Source: Clostridia bacterium
GTDB lineage: Bacteria; Bacillota; Clostridia; Oscillospirales; Acutalibacteraceae
Reading direction: 5' to 3'
Length of the DNA stretch: 64,000 bases
Assembly: GCA_900767025.1 (NCBI GenBank)
Contig: CAAFXS010000105.1
Location: 1 to 64,000 of the forward strand
Shown in pieces: positions 11,695 to 20,308 of the stretch (position 1 is its first letter; each line of letters opens with the position of its first letter). The notes below the pieces were generated by a model. The model made no database searches. It was not told the origin of the DNA and saw only the letters and a list, made by a program, of their open reading frames with translations. A program made the position numbers and the translations under genes.

Positions 11695-12294
11695 ATGAAA
11701 AAAATAATCAGTATATTTTTATGCATTGTTGCGATTTGTATGAGCCTGTCGGCGTGCTCAACGCTTAACAATGAAATGACAGAGGAAAACATTACAAAAA
11801 CAGTTGACAGAGCGTTTGACGCTTTGGCAAAGTTTGACACCGACGACCTTAACAAATATGTTGATTCGCCTACCCTTACAACAATTATCAGCTATGCCGA
11901 AAAGCATCAACAGTTTGCCGATTTAGGCAGGGCTATTTTTGAAAATTTAAGCTATGAAATCAAGAGCATTGATACCGAAAATCAAACCGTTACAATCTCT
12001 GTGCAGAACAAGGATTTATACCTTGTAGCCTCCGATTTTGCCCGAGAGCTTAAAGCGGATTACACCACCTTCCAGCTGCTTACAAAGCTCAGCGATGACA
12101 GCTTTCTTGACAGAAAATTAAACGAGCTTTGCGACGGTATTGCTAACGCAAAGCTATCAGGCAATACAACAGATATAACACTTTCTGTTGAAAAAGGCAA
12201 GAAAAATCTTGTTTTGGTTTTCGATAACGAAGCTGAAAACAGTGTTTCGGGCGGCGCTTTATCCGCAATTAAAACCATATACGGCTTAAGTTAA
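11695..12294 (+). CDS. Small secreted lipoprotein of unknown function
   Basis: 199 residues. The N-terminus MKKIISIFLCIVAICMSLSAC is a lipoprotein signal with lipobox LSAC (Cys about 21), so the mature protein is expected to be lipid-anchored outside the membrane. The rest is an alpha/beta domain (about 30-175) with DTDDLNKYVDS, then alternating strands; its shape resembles NTF2-like or DUF-type lipoproteins, but I do not recognise a family. GGGAG lies about 9 nt before the ATG. The open frame extends upstream to 11362, but that part overlaps the promoter and lacks a ribosome site. It is followed by secA, which seems separately transcribed. Confidence 0.8.
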   Translation: MKKIISIFLCIVAICMSLSACSTLNNEMTEENITKTVDRAFDALAKFDTDDLNKYVDSPTLTTIISYAEKHQQFADLGRAIFENLSYEIKSIDTENQTVTISVQNKDLYLVASDFARELKADYTTFQLLTKLSDDSFLDRKLNELCDGIANAKLSGNTTDITLSVEKGKKNLVLVFDNEAENSVSGGALSAIKTIYGLS

Positions 12295-12366
12295 TAAATT
12301 TATAGTGACAATTATACTTGTTTGTGTTAAAATAAGATTTGGTATAAATTTTCGAGGTGTAAATAT

Positions 12367-15111
12367 ATGGCAAACAAATTACTGACTGCCCTTTTTGGTG
12401 ATTACTCCAAAAAGGAGGTTAAAAGAGTTAAGAAAACCGCTGACAAGGTGCTTGCTCTTGAAGAAAAATATAAGGCAATGGACGATAAGGAGCTTACCGC
12501 CCAAACTGCCTTGTTTAAAGAAAGGCTTGCAAACGGCGAAACCTTGGACGACATTTTGCCCGAGGCATTTGCAGTATGCCGTGAGGCTTCCTGGAGAGTG
12601 CTTGGTATGAAGCATTTCCCGGTACAGATTATCGGCGGTATCGTTCTTCATCAGGGACGAATTGCCGAAATGAAAACCGGTGAAGGTAAAACACTTGTTG
12701 CAACTCTGCCCGCTTATCTTAATGCACTTAACGGCGAGGGTGTTCATATCGTTACCGTTAACGATTATCTTGCAAAGCGTGACAGTGAGTGGATGGGCAA
12801 GCTGTACCGTTTTCTCGGTCTTGAGGTAGGTCTTATCATTCACGAAAAGACCAATGCCCAAAGGAGAGAGGCATATAACGCAGACATCACATATGGCACA
12901 AATAACGAGATGGGCTTTGACTACCTTAGAGACAATATGGTTCAGTACAAGGAGGACAAGGTTCAGAGAGGTCACAAGTTCGCTATCGTGGACGAGGTTG
13001 ACTCAATCCTTATTGACGAGGCGCGTACTCCCCTTATCATCAGCGGTAAGGGCGAGCAGTCAACAGACCTTTACAGGCAGGCTAACGCCTTTGCAAAAAC
13101 TCTTAAAATGGTTAAGGTTGCAAAGATGGACGAAAAGCAGGACACCGAGGCAACCTATGACGGCGACTATGTTGTTGACGAAAAGGCTAAAACCGCAACT
13201 CTCACCCAGGACGGTGTTAAAAAGGCTGAAGCATATTTCAATGTTGAAAACCTTATGGAGATGGAAAACACCACTCTTCTCCACCACATTAACCAGGCTA
13301 TCAAGGCTAACGGCGTAATGAGAAGAGATATTGACTATGTTGTTACCGACGGTCAGGTTAAAATCGTTGACGAGTTCACAGGCCGTATTATGGAGGGCAG
13401 ACGCTATAACGAGGGTCTGCACCAGGCTATTGAGGCTAAAGAGGGCGTTAAGGTTGAGCACGAAAGCAAGACCCTTGCCACAATTACATTTCAAAATTAT
13501 TTCCGTCTTTATGGCAAGCTTTCCGGTATGACAGGTACTGCCTCCACCGAAGGTCCCGAATTTTCGGAAATCTACAAGCTTGATGTTGTTGAAATTCCTA
13601 CAAACAAGCCTTTGGCAAGAATTGACCACCCGGATGTTATTTTCCAGACGGAAAGGGGCAAATTCCACAACGCCATTGAACAGATTAAAAAATGCCACGA
13701 AAAAGGTCAGCCTGTACTTGTGGGCACCATCAGCATTGAAAAGAGTGAGCTCCTTTCAAAAATGCTGAAAAAGGAAAGAGTTCCCCACAATGTGCTCAAT
13801 GCTAAAAACCATGAGCGTGAGGCAGAGATTATTGCTCAGGCAGGTAAGCTGGGTGCAGTTACCATTGCAACAAATATGGCAGGCCGTGGTACCGATATTA
13901 TGCTTGGCGGTAACGCAGAGTACCTTGCCAAAGCTGAAATGAGAAGAATGCAGTACACCGACGAGCTTATTGCAGAGGCAACAGGCTTTGCGGAAACCGA
14001 TAACGAGGAAATCCTTGAGGCAAGAAAAACCTTCCGTGAGCTTGAGGAAAAATACAAGAACGAAATCAAGGAAGAGGCTGACAAGGTTCGTGAGGCAGGC
14101 GGTTTGTTCATTCTCGGCACCGAGCGCCACGATTCACGCCGTATTGACAATCAGCTCCGCGGCCGTTCAGGCAGACAGGGTGACCCGGGTGAAAGCCAGT
14201 TCTACCTTTCCTGCGAGGATGACCTTATGCGTCTCTTCGGCGGTGACAGAATGCAGATGATTATGCAGCGTGTTTCAGGCGACGAGGATATGCCTATCCC
14301 CAGCAAGATGATTTCCAAAACCGTTGAGTCATCACAGAAAAAGGTTGAGGGCAGGAACTTCGGTATCCGTAAGAACACCTTGCAGTATGACGATGTTATG
14401 AACCGTCAGAGACAGCTTATCTATCAGCAGAGAGACCAGGTGCTTGACGGCATTGACCTTACGGATAAAATCCTTTCAATGCTTGACACCAACATTGAGG
14501 AAAATGTTAAAAACTACCTTGCAGGCGACAACAAGGCAGATTGGAACATTGCCGGTCTTAAGGAAAAATATATGGGCTGGCTCACCGTTCCCGACGATTT
14601 TGAAGATGTTGATTTGCTGTCTGTTGAAAATGTTATTGAAACCCTCACCGACAGAGGTCACAAGGTGCTTGACGAAAAAAGAGCTATGCTTGGCGAAGAA
14701 ATGTATCAGGACTTCCAGCGTATGGTTCTTCTTCGCAATGTTGACACCTTATGGATGGACCATATCGACGCAATGGACGATTTGAAGCAGGGTATTCACC
14801 TGCGTTCATACGCTCAACAGGACCCGGTTGTTGCTTTCCGTATGGAGTCATATGATATGTTTGACGAAATGACTGCATTAATCCGTGAAAACACCGTTCG
14901 TATGCTCCTGACCGTTATCCCAAGACGCCGTGAGGATGTTGAAAGAAAGGCAGTTGCCAAGGTTACTGCAACCTCCTCGGGCGGTGACGATACAGTTAAA
15001 TCCTCACCTGTCAGAAAAGGTCATAAGGTTGGGCCAAATGACCCCTGCCCCTGCGGTTCAGGCAAAAAATATAAAAAATGCTGCGGCGCACCGGGCAAAG
15101 AAAACAAATAA
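12367..15111 (+). CDS. secA: Protein translocase ATPase SecA
   Basis: A 914-residue motor that drives preproteins through SecYEG. Seen: the N-terminal helix and DEAD motor with Walker A MKTGEGKT (about 102-109) and [17 protein letters not shown] (about 210-226), the preprotein cross-linking domain (about 227-370), the second motor domain with [10 protein letters not shown] and [11 protein letters not shown], helical scaffold and wing domains, and a C-terminal zinc-binding tail [14 protein letters not shown] (about 893-906) that in other bacteria contacts SecB or ribosomes. Typical length. The ribosome site GAGGTG lies about 8 nt before the ATG. A strong bidirectional terminator follows. Confidence 0.98.
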   Translation: MANKLLTALFGDYSKKEVKRVKKTADKVLALEEKYKAMDDKELTAQTALFKERLANGETLDDILPEAFAVCREASWRVLGMKHFPVQIIGGIVLHQGRIAEMKTGEGKTLVATLPAYLNALNGEGVHIVTVNDYLAKRDSEWMGKLYRFLGLEVGLIIHEKTNAQRREAYNADITYGTNNEMGFDYLRDNMVQYKEDKVQRGHKFAIVDEVDSILIDEARTPLIISGKGEQSTDLYRQANAFAKTLKMVKVAKMDEKQDTEATYDGDYVVDEKAKTATLTQDGVKKAEAYFNVENLMEMENTTLLHHINQAIKANGVMRRDIDYVVTDGQVKIVDEFTGRIMEGRRYNEGLHQAIEAKEGVKVEHESKTLATITFQNYFRLYGKLSGMTGTASTEGPEFSEIYKLDVVEIPTNKPLARIDHPDVIFQTERGKFHNAIEQIKKCHEKGQPVLVGTISIEKSELLSKMLKKERVPHNVLNAKNHEREAEIIAQAGKLGAVTIATNMAGRGTDIMLGGNAEYLAKAEMRRMQYTDELIAEATGFAETDNEEILEARKTFRELEEKYKNEIKEEADKVREAGGLFILGTERHDSRRIDNQLRGRSGRQGDPGESQFYLSCEDDLMRLFGGDRMQMIMQRVSGDEDMPIPSKMISKTVESSQKKVEGRNFGIRKNTLQYDDVMNRQRQLIYQQRDQVLDGIDLTDKILSMLDTNIEENVKNYLAGDNKADWNIAGLKEKYMGWLTVPDDFEDVDLLSVENVIETLTDRGHKVLDEKRAMLGEEMYQDFQRMVLLRNVDTLWMDHIDAMDDLKQGIHLRSYAQQDPVVAFRMESYDMFDEMTALIRENTVRMLLTVIPRRREDVERKAVAKVTATSSGGDDTVKSSPVRKGHKVGPNDPCPCGSGKKYKKCCGAPGKENK

Positions 15112-15119
15112 TTAAAAAC

Positions 15120-15157
15120 AAAACACACAGTGAAAAATTTTTCACTGTGTGTTTTTT
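15120..15157. terminator. Bidirectional intrinsic terminator (secA / GDPD gene)
   Basis: Perfect inverted repeat AAAACACACAGTGAAAAA/TTTTTCACTGTGTGTTTT at 15120-15155, with T-rich tracts on both strands, between convergent genes. Confidence 0.85.
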
Positions 15158-15181
15158 AATTGCGGTTTGACAAACCCTAAT

Positions 15182-16051
15182 TTACTTTGTTATACAATTT
15201 GTTGTAATTACGGTTACACCGTTATCTATCAGCTTATCAAGAAGTTCAAGGTCATCAACGGTCCAGGCGGCAAGGTCAAGTCCCTTTTCCTTGCACTTAT
15301 CAAGAGCACCGCTTTCAAAATTTTCTTCCTTATTAGCATTAAAATCAATTCCGCAGTTTTCAAGTGCCGCTGCCTGTTCGATAACCTCGTCGGTTATTTC
15401 ACCGGCAAGATAATAAACCTTTGCATCGGTAAGAGCTCTTATTTTTTGCAGATTTTCATACTGGAAGGAAATATAAATTGCCTCAACTCCGTACTTTTCA
15501 ACCTCTGCAACAACCTTGTCATAATGCTCGGTGTTGTTCTTGCCCTTAAGCTCAATGACAGGCACCATTCCGCCGTCCTTGCAAGCCTGAAGATAATCCC
15601 CTAAGGTACAGGTTGTAAGGTCGGGATAATCCTCAATATTTGAGCCGTTTGTTATTGGCTGAGCCTGAAGCTCCTCAAGAGTAAGCTTTTCAACATTGTC
15701 GATTTTGCCTGTCATACGGTATGTAACAGGATCGTGGGACAATACCCACACACCGTCCTTGGTCATATAAATATCACACTCGGCACCCCAAAAACCCTGC
15801 TCGCCGGCTTCGATATAAGCAGGGACAGTATTTTCCGGAGCCTCACTGCTGTAGCCCCTGTGAGCAATCAGCGTTACCTGCTTGTCGGTTTTTACCTGCT
15901 GATACTCGGGCACCTTGCAGTACCACTTAAGAGCGATAACTCCTGCAATAATCACCAGCACCAAGAGCACTGCAATAACGGCTGAAACGATTACCGCAAC
16001 CTTTTTGCCTGTTGACCACTTTTTCTTTTGTTTAACTGCTGTGTTACTCAT
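15182..16051 (-). CDS. Membrane-anchored glycerophosphodiester phosphodiesterase (GDPD)
   Basis: 289 residues. A lysine-rich start is followed by one transmembrane helix (about 20-45), then an extracellular GDPD TIM-barrel. Catalytic signatures: LIAHRGYSSEAPENT (the HRG His and the E-N pair), ECDIYMTKDGVWVLSHD (metal Glu/Asp and second catalytic His) and VPVIELKG (metal Glu). It hydrolyses glycerophosphodiesters from lipid or teichoic-acid turnover to glycerol-3-phosphate plus an alcohol. The start at 16051 has AGGAG 9 nt upstream; an ATG at 16057 is too close. It overlaps the end of the nitroreductase gene by 8 nt, so the two are probably cotranscribed. Confidence 0.92.
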   Translation of the reverse strand: MSNTAVKQKKKWSTGKKVAVIVSAVIAVLLVLVIIAGVIALKWYCKVPEYQQVKTDKQVTLIAHRGYSSEAPENTVPAYIEAGEQGFWGAECDIYMTKDGVWVLSHDPVTYRMTGKIDNVEKLTLEELQAQPITNGSNIEDYPDLTTCTLGDYLQACKDGGMVPVIELKGKNNTEHYDKVVAEVEKYGVEAIYISFQYENLQKIRALTDAKVYYLAGEITDEVIEQAAALENCGIDFNANKEENFESGALDKCKEKGLDLAAWTVDDLELLDKLIDNGVTVITTNCITK

Positions 16052-16820
16052 TTTCATTATCTCCTTTATTCTCCGGGAACTTAATTACCTTTGAATCCTC
16101 GGTGCAAAAACGCCCCGAAAAATCCCATTCACCCTTAATTCCTTTAGCGGCGGCGCCCAGCTGAAAATGAAGCTGCGCAATGCCGAAATCAATGCTTTTA
16201 TCACTGTACGGTGCGTCTACATAGCCTGAAATAACGCCCTTTTCGTACTTAAAATGAACAGGCTTGTCATTAGTGCCCGAGGGCGCCTTTTCAACCATTT
16301 TCATTGCGTACTCATAGTAAGGCGGCAGTTTTTCGTCGCAGGACTCAAGCATTTTCTGATAAGGCTTGTCGGTTTTATGTGTTACATTGTAAATAATTTT
16401 TTCCTTTTGGCTGAGCTTTGGCTTAACATTGCCGATGACAATAACACCGTAGAGCCTTGTTTCCTTGGGCAGCTTAAGCCTTTCAAGCACCTTGTTTTCG
16501 TTATAAGTGCCTGTTACCCAGCAGGTGCCAAGGCCGTGATATGCACATTCAAGCACAATCATTTCACCGAAATAGCCAGCTTTAAGCCTTGTCTTTTCAC
16601 TGTCGTCACCACACACGGCAATCATTGAAAAGCTGCCTGTAAAAACAGTAAATGCAAATTTGCCGTCATCAATAAACCTGAAATCAAGGCCTGCTTTTTT
16701 GTTTACGATATCAACAAGGCTTTTAATAACCTCCTTTGTTGCATCGTCAAGAGGCTTTGACTTAAAGCTGCGCCGTGAACAACGCATATCTATTGCTTTG
16801 ATATATTCTTCATTAGTCAT
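16044..16820 (-). CDS. Nitroreductase-family protein (putative TM1586-like, two half-domains)
   Basis: 258 residues. MRCSRRSFKSKPLDD is the FMN phosphate-binding start of nitroreductases, and GEMIVLECAYHGLGTCWVTG is the usual central helix and strand. The second half (about 160-250; APSGTNDKPVHF and DFGIAQLHFQLGAAAKG) repeats nitroreductase motifs, as in the TM1586 subfamily in which one chain contains both half-sites. It probably binds flavin and reduces an unknown electrophile using NAD(P)H. It overlaps the downstream GDPD gene by 8 nt. Confidence 0.82.
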   Translation of the reverse strand: MTNEEYIKAIDMRCSRRSFKSKPLDDATKEVIKSLVDIVNKKAGLDFRFIDDGKFAFTVFTGSFSMIAVCGDDSEKTRLKAGYFGEMIVLECAYHGLGTCWVTGTYNENKVLERLKLPKETRLYGVIVIGNVKPKLSQKEKIIYNVTHKTDKPYQKMLESCDEKLPPYYEYAMKMVEKAPSGTNDKPVHFKYEKGVISGYVDAPYSDKSIDFGIAQLHFQLGAAAKGIKGEWDFSGRFCTEDSKVIKFPENKGDNENE

Positions 16821-16872
16821 TTGACATCTGTCCTTTAGTTTTGTGAACTCTTATTATATTATAACATATTCG

Positions 16873-18693
16873 TTATTCAAACTCAACCTTATACTTTTTT
16901 ATCCAAACATAAATTTGATAAATATATGCAAGCACCTGTGGCGCACCCATAAGCTGACCGTACCAGGGCTCTGTTAAGCTGTCGGGATTTTCCATAAGCT
17001 GCCGAACCGCTTGGGTGTTAAGCATTTCATATAGCGGGCAGGTCTTGTCACTTATAGCCTGTTCTGCCAAAGCGGACACCGCACTGTAATAAACAGGATT
17101 ATGAGTTTTTGGATAAGGGCTTTTCTTTCGCCAAACTATTTCCTCGGGCAGTTCATTTTCAAAGGCTTTTCGGAGTATTCCCTTTTCCCTGCCGTCAAGC
17201 GCCTTGTATTCCCAAGGCAGATTATAGGCGTATTCCACCAGTCTGTAATCGCAGAAGGGCACCCTTACCTCCAATGATGATTCCATACTCATAACATCCT
17301 TGCGGTAAAGGAGGGTTTGCATAAACCAGTTAAGATTAAGCATAAACATTTCACGCATACGCTTTTCAAGCTTGGTATCACTGTCTAAAACAGATGTATT
17401 TTTAACGGTGCTGCTGTAAGCGTTTTGCAGATATTCCTCGCCATTTGGCAAAAAGCCTTCTTTAAGCAGTGACCTTCTAACGGCAGTTGACCTTGACCAG
17501 GGGAAGGCTTCCTCGAAAAGTATTTCCTTTCGGTGATACCATGGATAACCGCCGAAGATTTCATCGGCGCACTCACCCGACAGGCACACGGTGAAATCCT
17601 TTTTCACCTGACGACAAAACAGCAGCAGTGATGAGTCCACATCTGCAAAGCCGGGTACTCCCCTTGCTATAACGGCGTCTGCCAAAGCTACTGCAACATC
17701 GTTGTTGTCAAGAACAACATTGTGATGCTTTGAACCGATATAATCACTGATAATACCTATATAATCCGAGTCCTTGTTGGGCTGGAACAGACTTTTCTTA
17801 AAATAAATATCGTTGTCGGTATAATCAACCGAATAGGTATTAAGCTGTTCACCCTTTGATCTATAGTAATCGCTCGCCACCTTGGAAATAATTGACGAGT
17901 CCAAACCGCCGCTTAAAAATGTTGCCAAGGGGACATCGCTGACAAGCTGTCTTTCAATAGAGTCCCTGACAAGACTGCGTGTGTGCTCAATTGCCTCGTC
18001 TCTTGTTTGATTGTTGATATCCGCCTGAAGCTTCCAGTAAGCATTAACGGTAATTTTTCCTTTTTCAACAATCATATAATGGGCAGGCGGAAGCTCGGAT
18101 ATATCCTTGAACACGCCGTTGCCTATGGTTTTTGCAGGACCGAGCATAAAGATTTCATTAAGTCCGTTTTCGTCCACAACAGGCTTTACAAAAGGCACCA
18201 AAAGCAAACTGCTTATTCGGCTGGCAAAGGCAAGCTCACCGTTTTTGTCACAATAATAAAGCGGCTTAACACCTATTCTGTCACGGGCGACAAACAGTTT
18301 TTTGTCCTTTTCGTCATAAATGGCATAGGCAAAAATTCCGTTTAGCTTTTTAACGCTTTCCTCCTGCCATTTGTCAAAGGCTTTCAAAACCACCTCTGTA
18401 TCGCAGTGACTTTCAAACTCATAGCCGGAGGCTTTTAGCATATCCCTAACCTCCGCCGTGTTGTAAAGCTCACCGTTATATACAATTATATACTTACCGA
18501 ACCTCATAGGCTGAGCACCGCGCTCAACATCAATTACCGCAAGCCGACGGTGTATCAGCGCTGTGTCCCTTGTAACATACTCACCCGAGCCGTCAGGGCC
18601 TCTCATTTTCAGTGACTCGCTGATATTTTTAATCAGCGGCTTTTCTTCTCTTAAATCTATGGACTGAGATAAAATTCCTGCTATTCCGCACAT
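16873..18693 (-). CDS. asnB: Asparagine synthase (glutamine-hydrolysing)
   Basis: 606 residues. Mature Cys2 of MCGIAGIL is the glutaminase nucleophile; RGPDGSGEY, the RLAVID block and YNGELYN complete the class II amidotransferase domain (1-210). The C-terminal synthetase domain has the PP-loop LSGGLDSS (about 261-268), the acidic CADEIFGGYPWY block and SSLEVRVPFCDYRLVEYA. It makes Asn from Asp using Gln and ATP. GAGGTGATAGT precedes the ATG. The nearest upstream gene is rubrerythrin, separated by two terminator copies, so asnB probably has its own promoter. Some AsnB homologues amidate cell-wall peptides, but the length and motifs fit true AsnB. Confidence 0.95.
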   Translation of the reverse strand: MCGIAGILSQSIDLREEKPLIKNISESLKMRGPDGSGEYVTRDTALIHRRLAVIDVERGAQPMRFGKYIIVYNGELYNTAEVRDMLKASGYEFESHCDTEVVLKAFDKWQEESVKKLNGIFAYAIYDEKDKKLFVARDRIGVKPLYYCDKNGELAFASRISSLLLVPFVKPVVDENGLNEIFMLGPAKTIGNGVFKDISELPPAHYMIVEKGKITVNAYWKLQADINNQTRDEAIEHTRSLVRDSIERQLVSDVPLATFLSGGLDSSIISKVASDYYRSKGEQLNTYSVDYTDNDIYFKKSLFQPNKDSDYIGIISDYIGSKHHNVVLDNNDVAVALADAVIARGVPGFADVDSSLLLFCRQVKKDFTVCLSGECADEIFGGYPWYHRKEILFEEAFPWSRSTAVRRSLLKEGFLPNGEEYLQNAYSSTVKNTSVLDSDTKLEKRMREMFMLNLNWFMQTLLYRKDVMSMESSLEVRVPFCDYRLVEYAYNLPWEYKALDGREKGILRKAFENELPEEIVWRKKSPYPKTHNPVYYSAVSALAEQAISDKTCPLYEMLNTQAVRQLMENPDSLTEPWYGQLMGAPQVLAYIYQIYVWIKKYKVEFE

Positions 18694-18727
18694 ACTATCA
18701 CCTCAGCATAGTATATGTAAAAACCTC

Positions 18728-18768
18728 ACAAAAAGTTAAAGGCTCTCCGTGAGGAGAGCCTTTAACTT
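18728..18768 (-). terminator. Full rubrerythrin-type terminator (distal copy)
   Basis: A 16-bp perfect stem AAGTTAAAGGCTCTCC / GGAGAGCCTTTAACTT (18733-18748 and 18753-18768) with a 4-nt loop; the minus strand continues into five T. In the proximal copy (18913 onward) only the inner 7 bp of this stem survive, because the duplication junction lies inside the 3' arm. Confidence 0.8.
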
Positions 18769-18820
18769 ATGCAAAATATCTCTTAAGAAGACCTTCGAAA
18801 GCCTTACCGTGTCTTGCTTC
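18742..18820 (-). repeat. 79-bp direct repeat, distal copy of the rubrerythrin 3' end
   Basis: Identical over 79 bp to 18913-18991 (offset 171). It contains the last 17 codons of the rubrerythrin gene, its stop codon and the inner part of its terminator. A 92-bp insert (18821-18912) separates the two copies. Confidence 0.95.
18767..18820 (-). pseudogene. Duplicated C-terminal fragment of the rubrerythrin gene
   Basis: Encodes [17 protein letters not shown] plus the stop codon, identical to the C-terminus of the intact gene at 18938-19471, but with no start or upstream domain. It arose by the duplication described for 18742-18991 and is not expected to be translated on its own. Confidence 0.9.
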
Positions 18821-18833
18821 TTTCCGGTTGGGC

Positions 18834-18893
18834 AACCTGCTACAAAACAGTCCCCTGGACTGTTTTTCCCAAATCAAAGATTTGGAGCAGCTT
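18834..18893 (-). mobile_element. 60-nt two-hairpin element, copy A
   Basis: Differs at only three positions from 57042-57101. Read on the minus strand it has an outer stem CTGCT/AGCAG enclosing hairpin 1 (CCAAATC-TTT-GATTTGG) and hairpin 2 (AAAACAGTCC-AGG-GGACTGTTTT). It is followed on the plus strand, without a gap, by a 17-nt reverse-complement copy (18894-18910) of rubrerythrin coding sequence at 18985-19001. A 13-nt filler (18821-18833) joins the other side to the distal repeat copy. No coding potential. Mobility is inferred from recurrence at two unrelated loci. Confidence 0.7.
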
Positions 18894-18912
18894 GGCAAGG
18901 GATGAAGCAAAA

Positions 18913-18991
18913 GCTCTCCGTGAGGAGAGCCTTTAACTTATGCAAAATATCTCTTAAGAAGACCTTCGAAAGCCTTACCGTGTCTTGCTTC
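18913..18991 (-). repeat. 79-bp direct repeat, proximal copy (within the rubrerythrin gene end)
   Basis: The partner of 18742-18820. Sequence beyond 18991 continues into the intact rubrerythrin gene, so this is the native copy on its 5' side, while its 3' side is interrupted after GGAGAGC of the terminator. Confidence 0.95.
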
Positions 18992-19471
18992 ATCCCTTGC
19001 CATCTCATGTACAGCGTCGTGGATTGCGTCAAGACCCTGCTCCTTAGCCATTTTAGCAAGCTGTGTCTTGCCGAGAGTTGCGCCGTTTTCGGCAGCTGCT
19101 CTCATTTCAAGATTTTTCTTTGTTGAATCGGTTACAACCTCACCCAGCATTTCGGCAAATCTTGCTGCGTGGTCAGCCTCTTCATAAGCTGCCTTTTCCC
19201 AGTAAAGACCGATTTCCGGATAGCCCTCTCTGTGAGCAACTCTTGCCATTGCAAGATACATACCAACCTCACAGCACTCGCCGTTAAAGTTGTCACGAAG
19301 ACCCTGAACGATTTCTTCGCTGACGCCGTCGATAATACCTACCTGATGCTCAGCAGCCCAAGAGGTAACACCCTCTTTTCTTTCCTCCATCTTTGCTCCG
19401 CAAACAGGGCATTTTTCGATTGGTTCGTCACTTTCGTAGCCGCATACCGGGCAAAAATACTTTTTAGCCAT
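18938..19471 (-). CDS. rbr: Rubrerythrin with N-terminal rubredoxin domain (reverse rubrerythrin)
   Basis: 177 residues. The rubredoxin-like iron site is at the N-terminus (FCPVCGY and KCPVCGA, Cys about 6, 9, 22 and 25), followed by a ferritin-like four-helix domain with [35 protein letters not shown] in two ExxH-type helices and a last helix with [13 protein letters not shown]; this order is that of reverse rubrerythrins. Such proteins reduce H2O2 or O2 in anaerobes with NAD(P)H-derived electrons. The start at 19471 is favoured because AAGGAG is 8 nt upstream (an ATG at 19477 is too close). It lies 25 nt behind perR in one operon. Its 3' end is duplicated downstream. Confidence 0.94.
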   Translation of the reverse strand: MAKKYFCPVCGYESDEPIEKCPVCGAKMEERKEGVTSWAAEHQVGIIDGVSEEIVQGLRDNFNGECCEVGMYLAMARVAHREGYPEIGLYWEKAAYEEADHAARFAEMLGEVVTDSTKKNLEMRAAAENGATLGKTQLAKMAKEQGLDAIHDAVHEMARDEARHGKAFEGLLKRYFA

Positions 19472-19496
19472 TTTCATTACTCCTTATGAAATAAAT

Positions 19497-19898
19497 TTAT
19501 TTTCTACAGCTGTCGCAAAGGCCGCTGTAATAAACATCTCTGTGCCTGATTTCAAAGTCCTTCGGCAAGCCGGAGAAATCAGCGTCACACTTAAAATCAA
19601 ATATTTCACCGCATTTTTCACACCTGAAATGACCGTGAAAGCTGATATCGGCATCATACCTGATTTTTTCATTGTCAATAAGCACCGGACTCAAAAGACC
19701 GCAGGCGGACAAATCCTTCAAGCAGTTATAAACCGTTGTTTTTGAAAAGGAGGGATTGTCCTTAACTACCTGATTGTAGACGGTTTCCACATCGGGATGA
19801 ATGTGATTTTCCGCAAGGAATTTATAAACCGCTATCCTTTGGGGCGTGGCTTTAAGTCCGCTTTTTCCCAAAAGGGCCTTTATTTCTCCTGTGTTCAT
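19497..19898 (-). CDS. perR: PerR-type Fur-family peroxide-sensing repressor
   Basis: 133 residues: winged-helix DNA-binding domain (about 1-80; LKATPQRIAVYKFLAEN and SKTTVYNCLKDL) and a metal-binding dimer domain. The structural zinc cysteines CEKC and CDSC are present. The regulatory-site ligands known from B. subtilis PerR all align: His in the HIHPDVETVY block, Asp in RYDAD, the two His of FHGH, and Asp of IFDF. Asp rather than Glu at the last position is the hallmark of PerR over Fur. With Fe2+ it should repress its operon until peroxide oxidises the ligand histidines. It precedes the rubrerythrin gene and has a PerR box at its own promoter. Confidence 0.92.
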   Translation of the reverse strand: MNTGEIKALLGKSGLKATPQRIAVYKFLAENHIHPDVETVYNQVVKDNPSFSKTTVYNCLKDLSACGLLSPVLIDNEKIRYDADISFHGHFRCEKCGEIFDFKCDADFSGLPKDFEIRHRDVYYSGLCDSCRK

Positions 19899-19927
19899 TT
19901 TATCACCACTTTGTAACCACTTGTATT

Positions 19928-19942
19928 TTGTAATGATTACAA
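19928..19942. promoter_or_regulatory. PerR box
   Basis: TTGTAATGATTACAA is a perfect 7-1-7 palindrome matching the PerR consensus (TTATAATNATTATAA type). It sits just downstream of the -10 element (19953-19948) of the perR promoter, where a bound repressor would block initiation. Confidence 0.85.
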
Positions 19943-19947
19943 TTTAG

Positions 19948-19975
19948 ATTATATCAAAAATTTTTCATTTGTCAA
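19948..19975 (-). promoter_or_regulatory. Sigma-A promoter of perR-rbr
   Basis: Minus strand: TTGACA (19975-19970), a 16-nt spacer, TATAAT (19953-19948). Both hexamers are perfect consensus. It is followed at once by the PerR box. Confidence 0.85.
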
Positions 19976-19990
19976 TAAAAAAATTAAATT

Positions 19991-20167
19991 TTACACAAAT
20001 TTATTACCCTCTTGATTGTATTCAAAGCCTGCGTTTTTAAGTGTTTCGCACAGCCGGGCTTTGTCCACATTCATATCCTCGCAAAGCTCGTCAAGACTTG
20101 AGTAGCAGTCCCGTAGCTTTGTGTTAATTACGCTTAACAGAATAAACGGGTCCTTGGGAAGCTCCAT
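19991..20167 (-). CDS. DUF4250 domain-containing small protein
   Basis: 58 residues beginning MELPKDPFILLSVINTKLRD, with SSLDELCEDMNVD and a C-terminal AGFEYN. This matches the DUF4250 family, short conserved proteins of unknown function in Clostridia; the LPKDPF...LLS..NTKLRD block is diagnostic. A strong ribosome site (AAAGGAGGG) is 6 nt before the ATG. It is transcribed toward perR, with 92 nt between them that contain the perR promoter. No function can be assigned. Confidence 0.85.
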   Translation of the reverse strand: MELPKDPFILLSVINTKLRDCYSSLDELCEDMNVDKARLCETLKNAGFEYNQEGNKFV

Positions 20168-20247
20168 TTTATCCCTCCTTTATTACTCTATACAAAATAA
20201 TTTATCATATTATGGTAATTTTTTCAATAAAATGTGAACAATAAATA

Positions 20248-20276
20248 TTGATTAATTACACAATATATGCGATAAT
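20248..20276 (+). promoter_or_regulatory. Sigma-A promoter of the GluRS-GlnRS operon
   Basis: TTGATT (20248-20253), a 17-nt spacer, GATAAT (20271-20276), 32 nt upstream of the start codon. Confidence 0.5.
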
Positions 20277-20308
20277 ATTATGTAATTTTATATACTCAGG
20301 TGAACAAT

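Noticed and set aside
18742..18991. Possible CRISPR-like array from the direct repeats
   Set aside because: Only two copies, too long, contain gene coding sequence, and there is no spacer series or cas gene.
18749..19126. Plus-strand open frame of 125 codons over the duplicated rubrerythrin end
   Set aside because: It consists of the repeat read twice in the antisense direction plus the 60-nt element; no ribosome site, and it is antisense to the intact gene.
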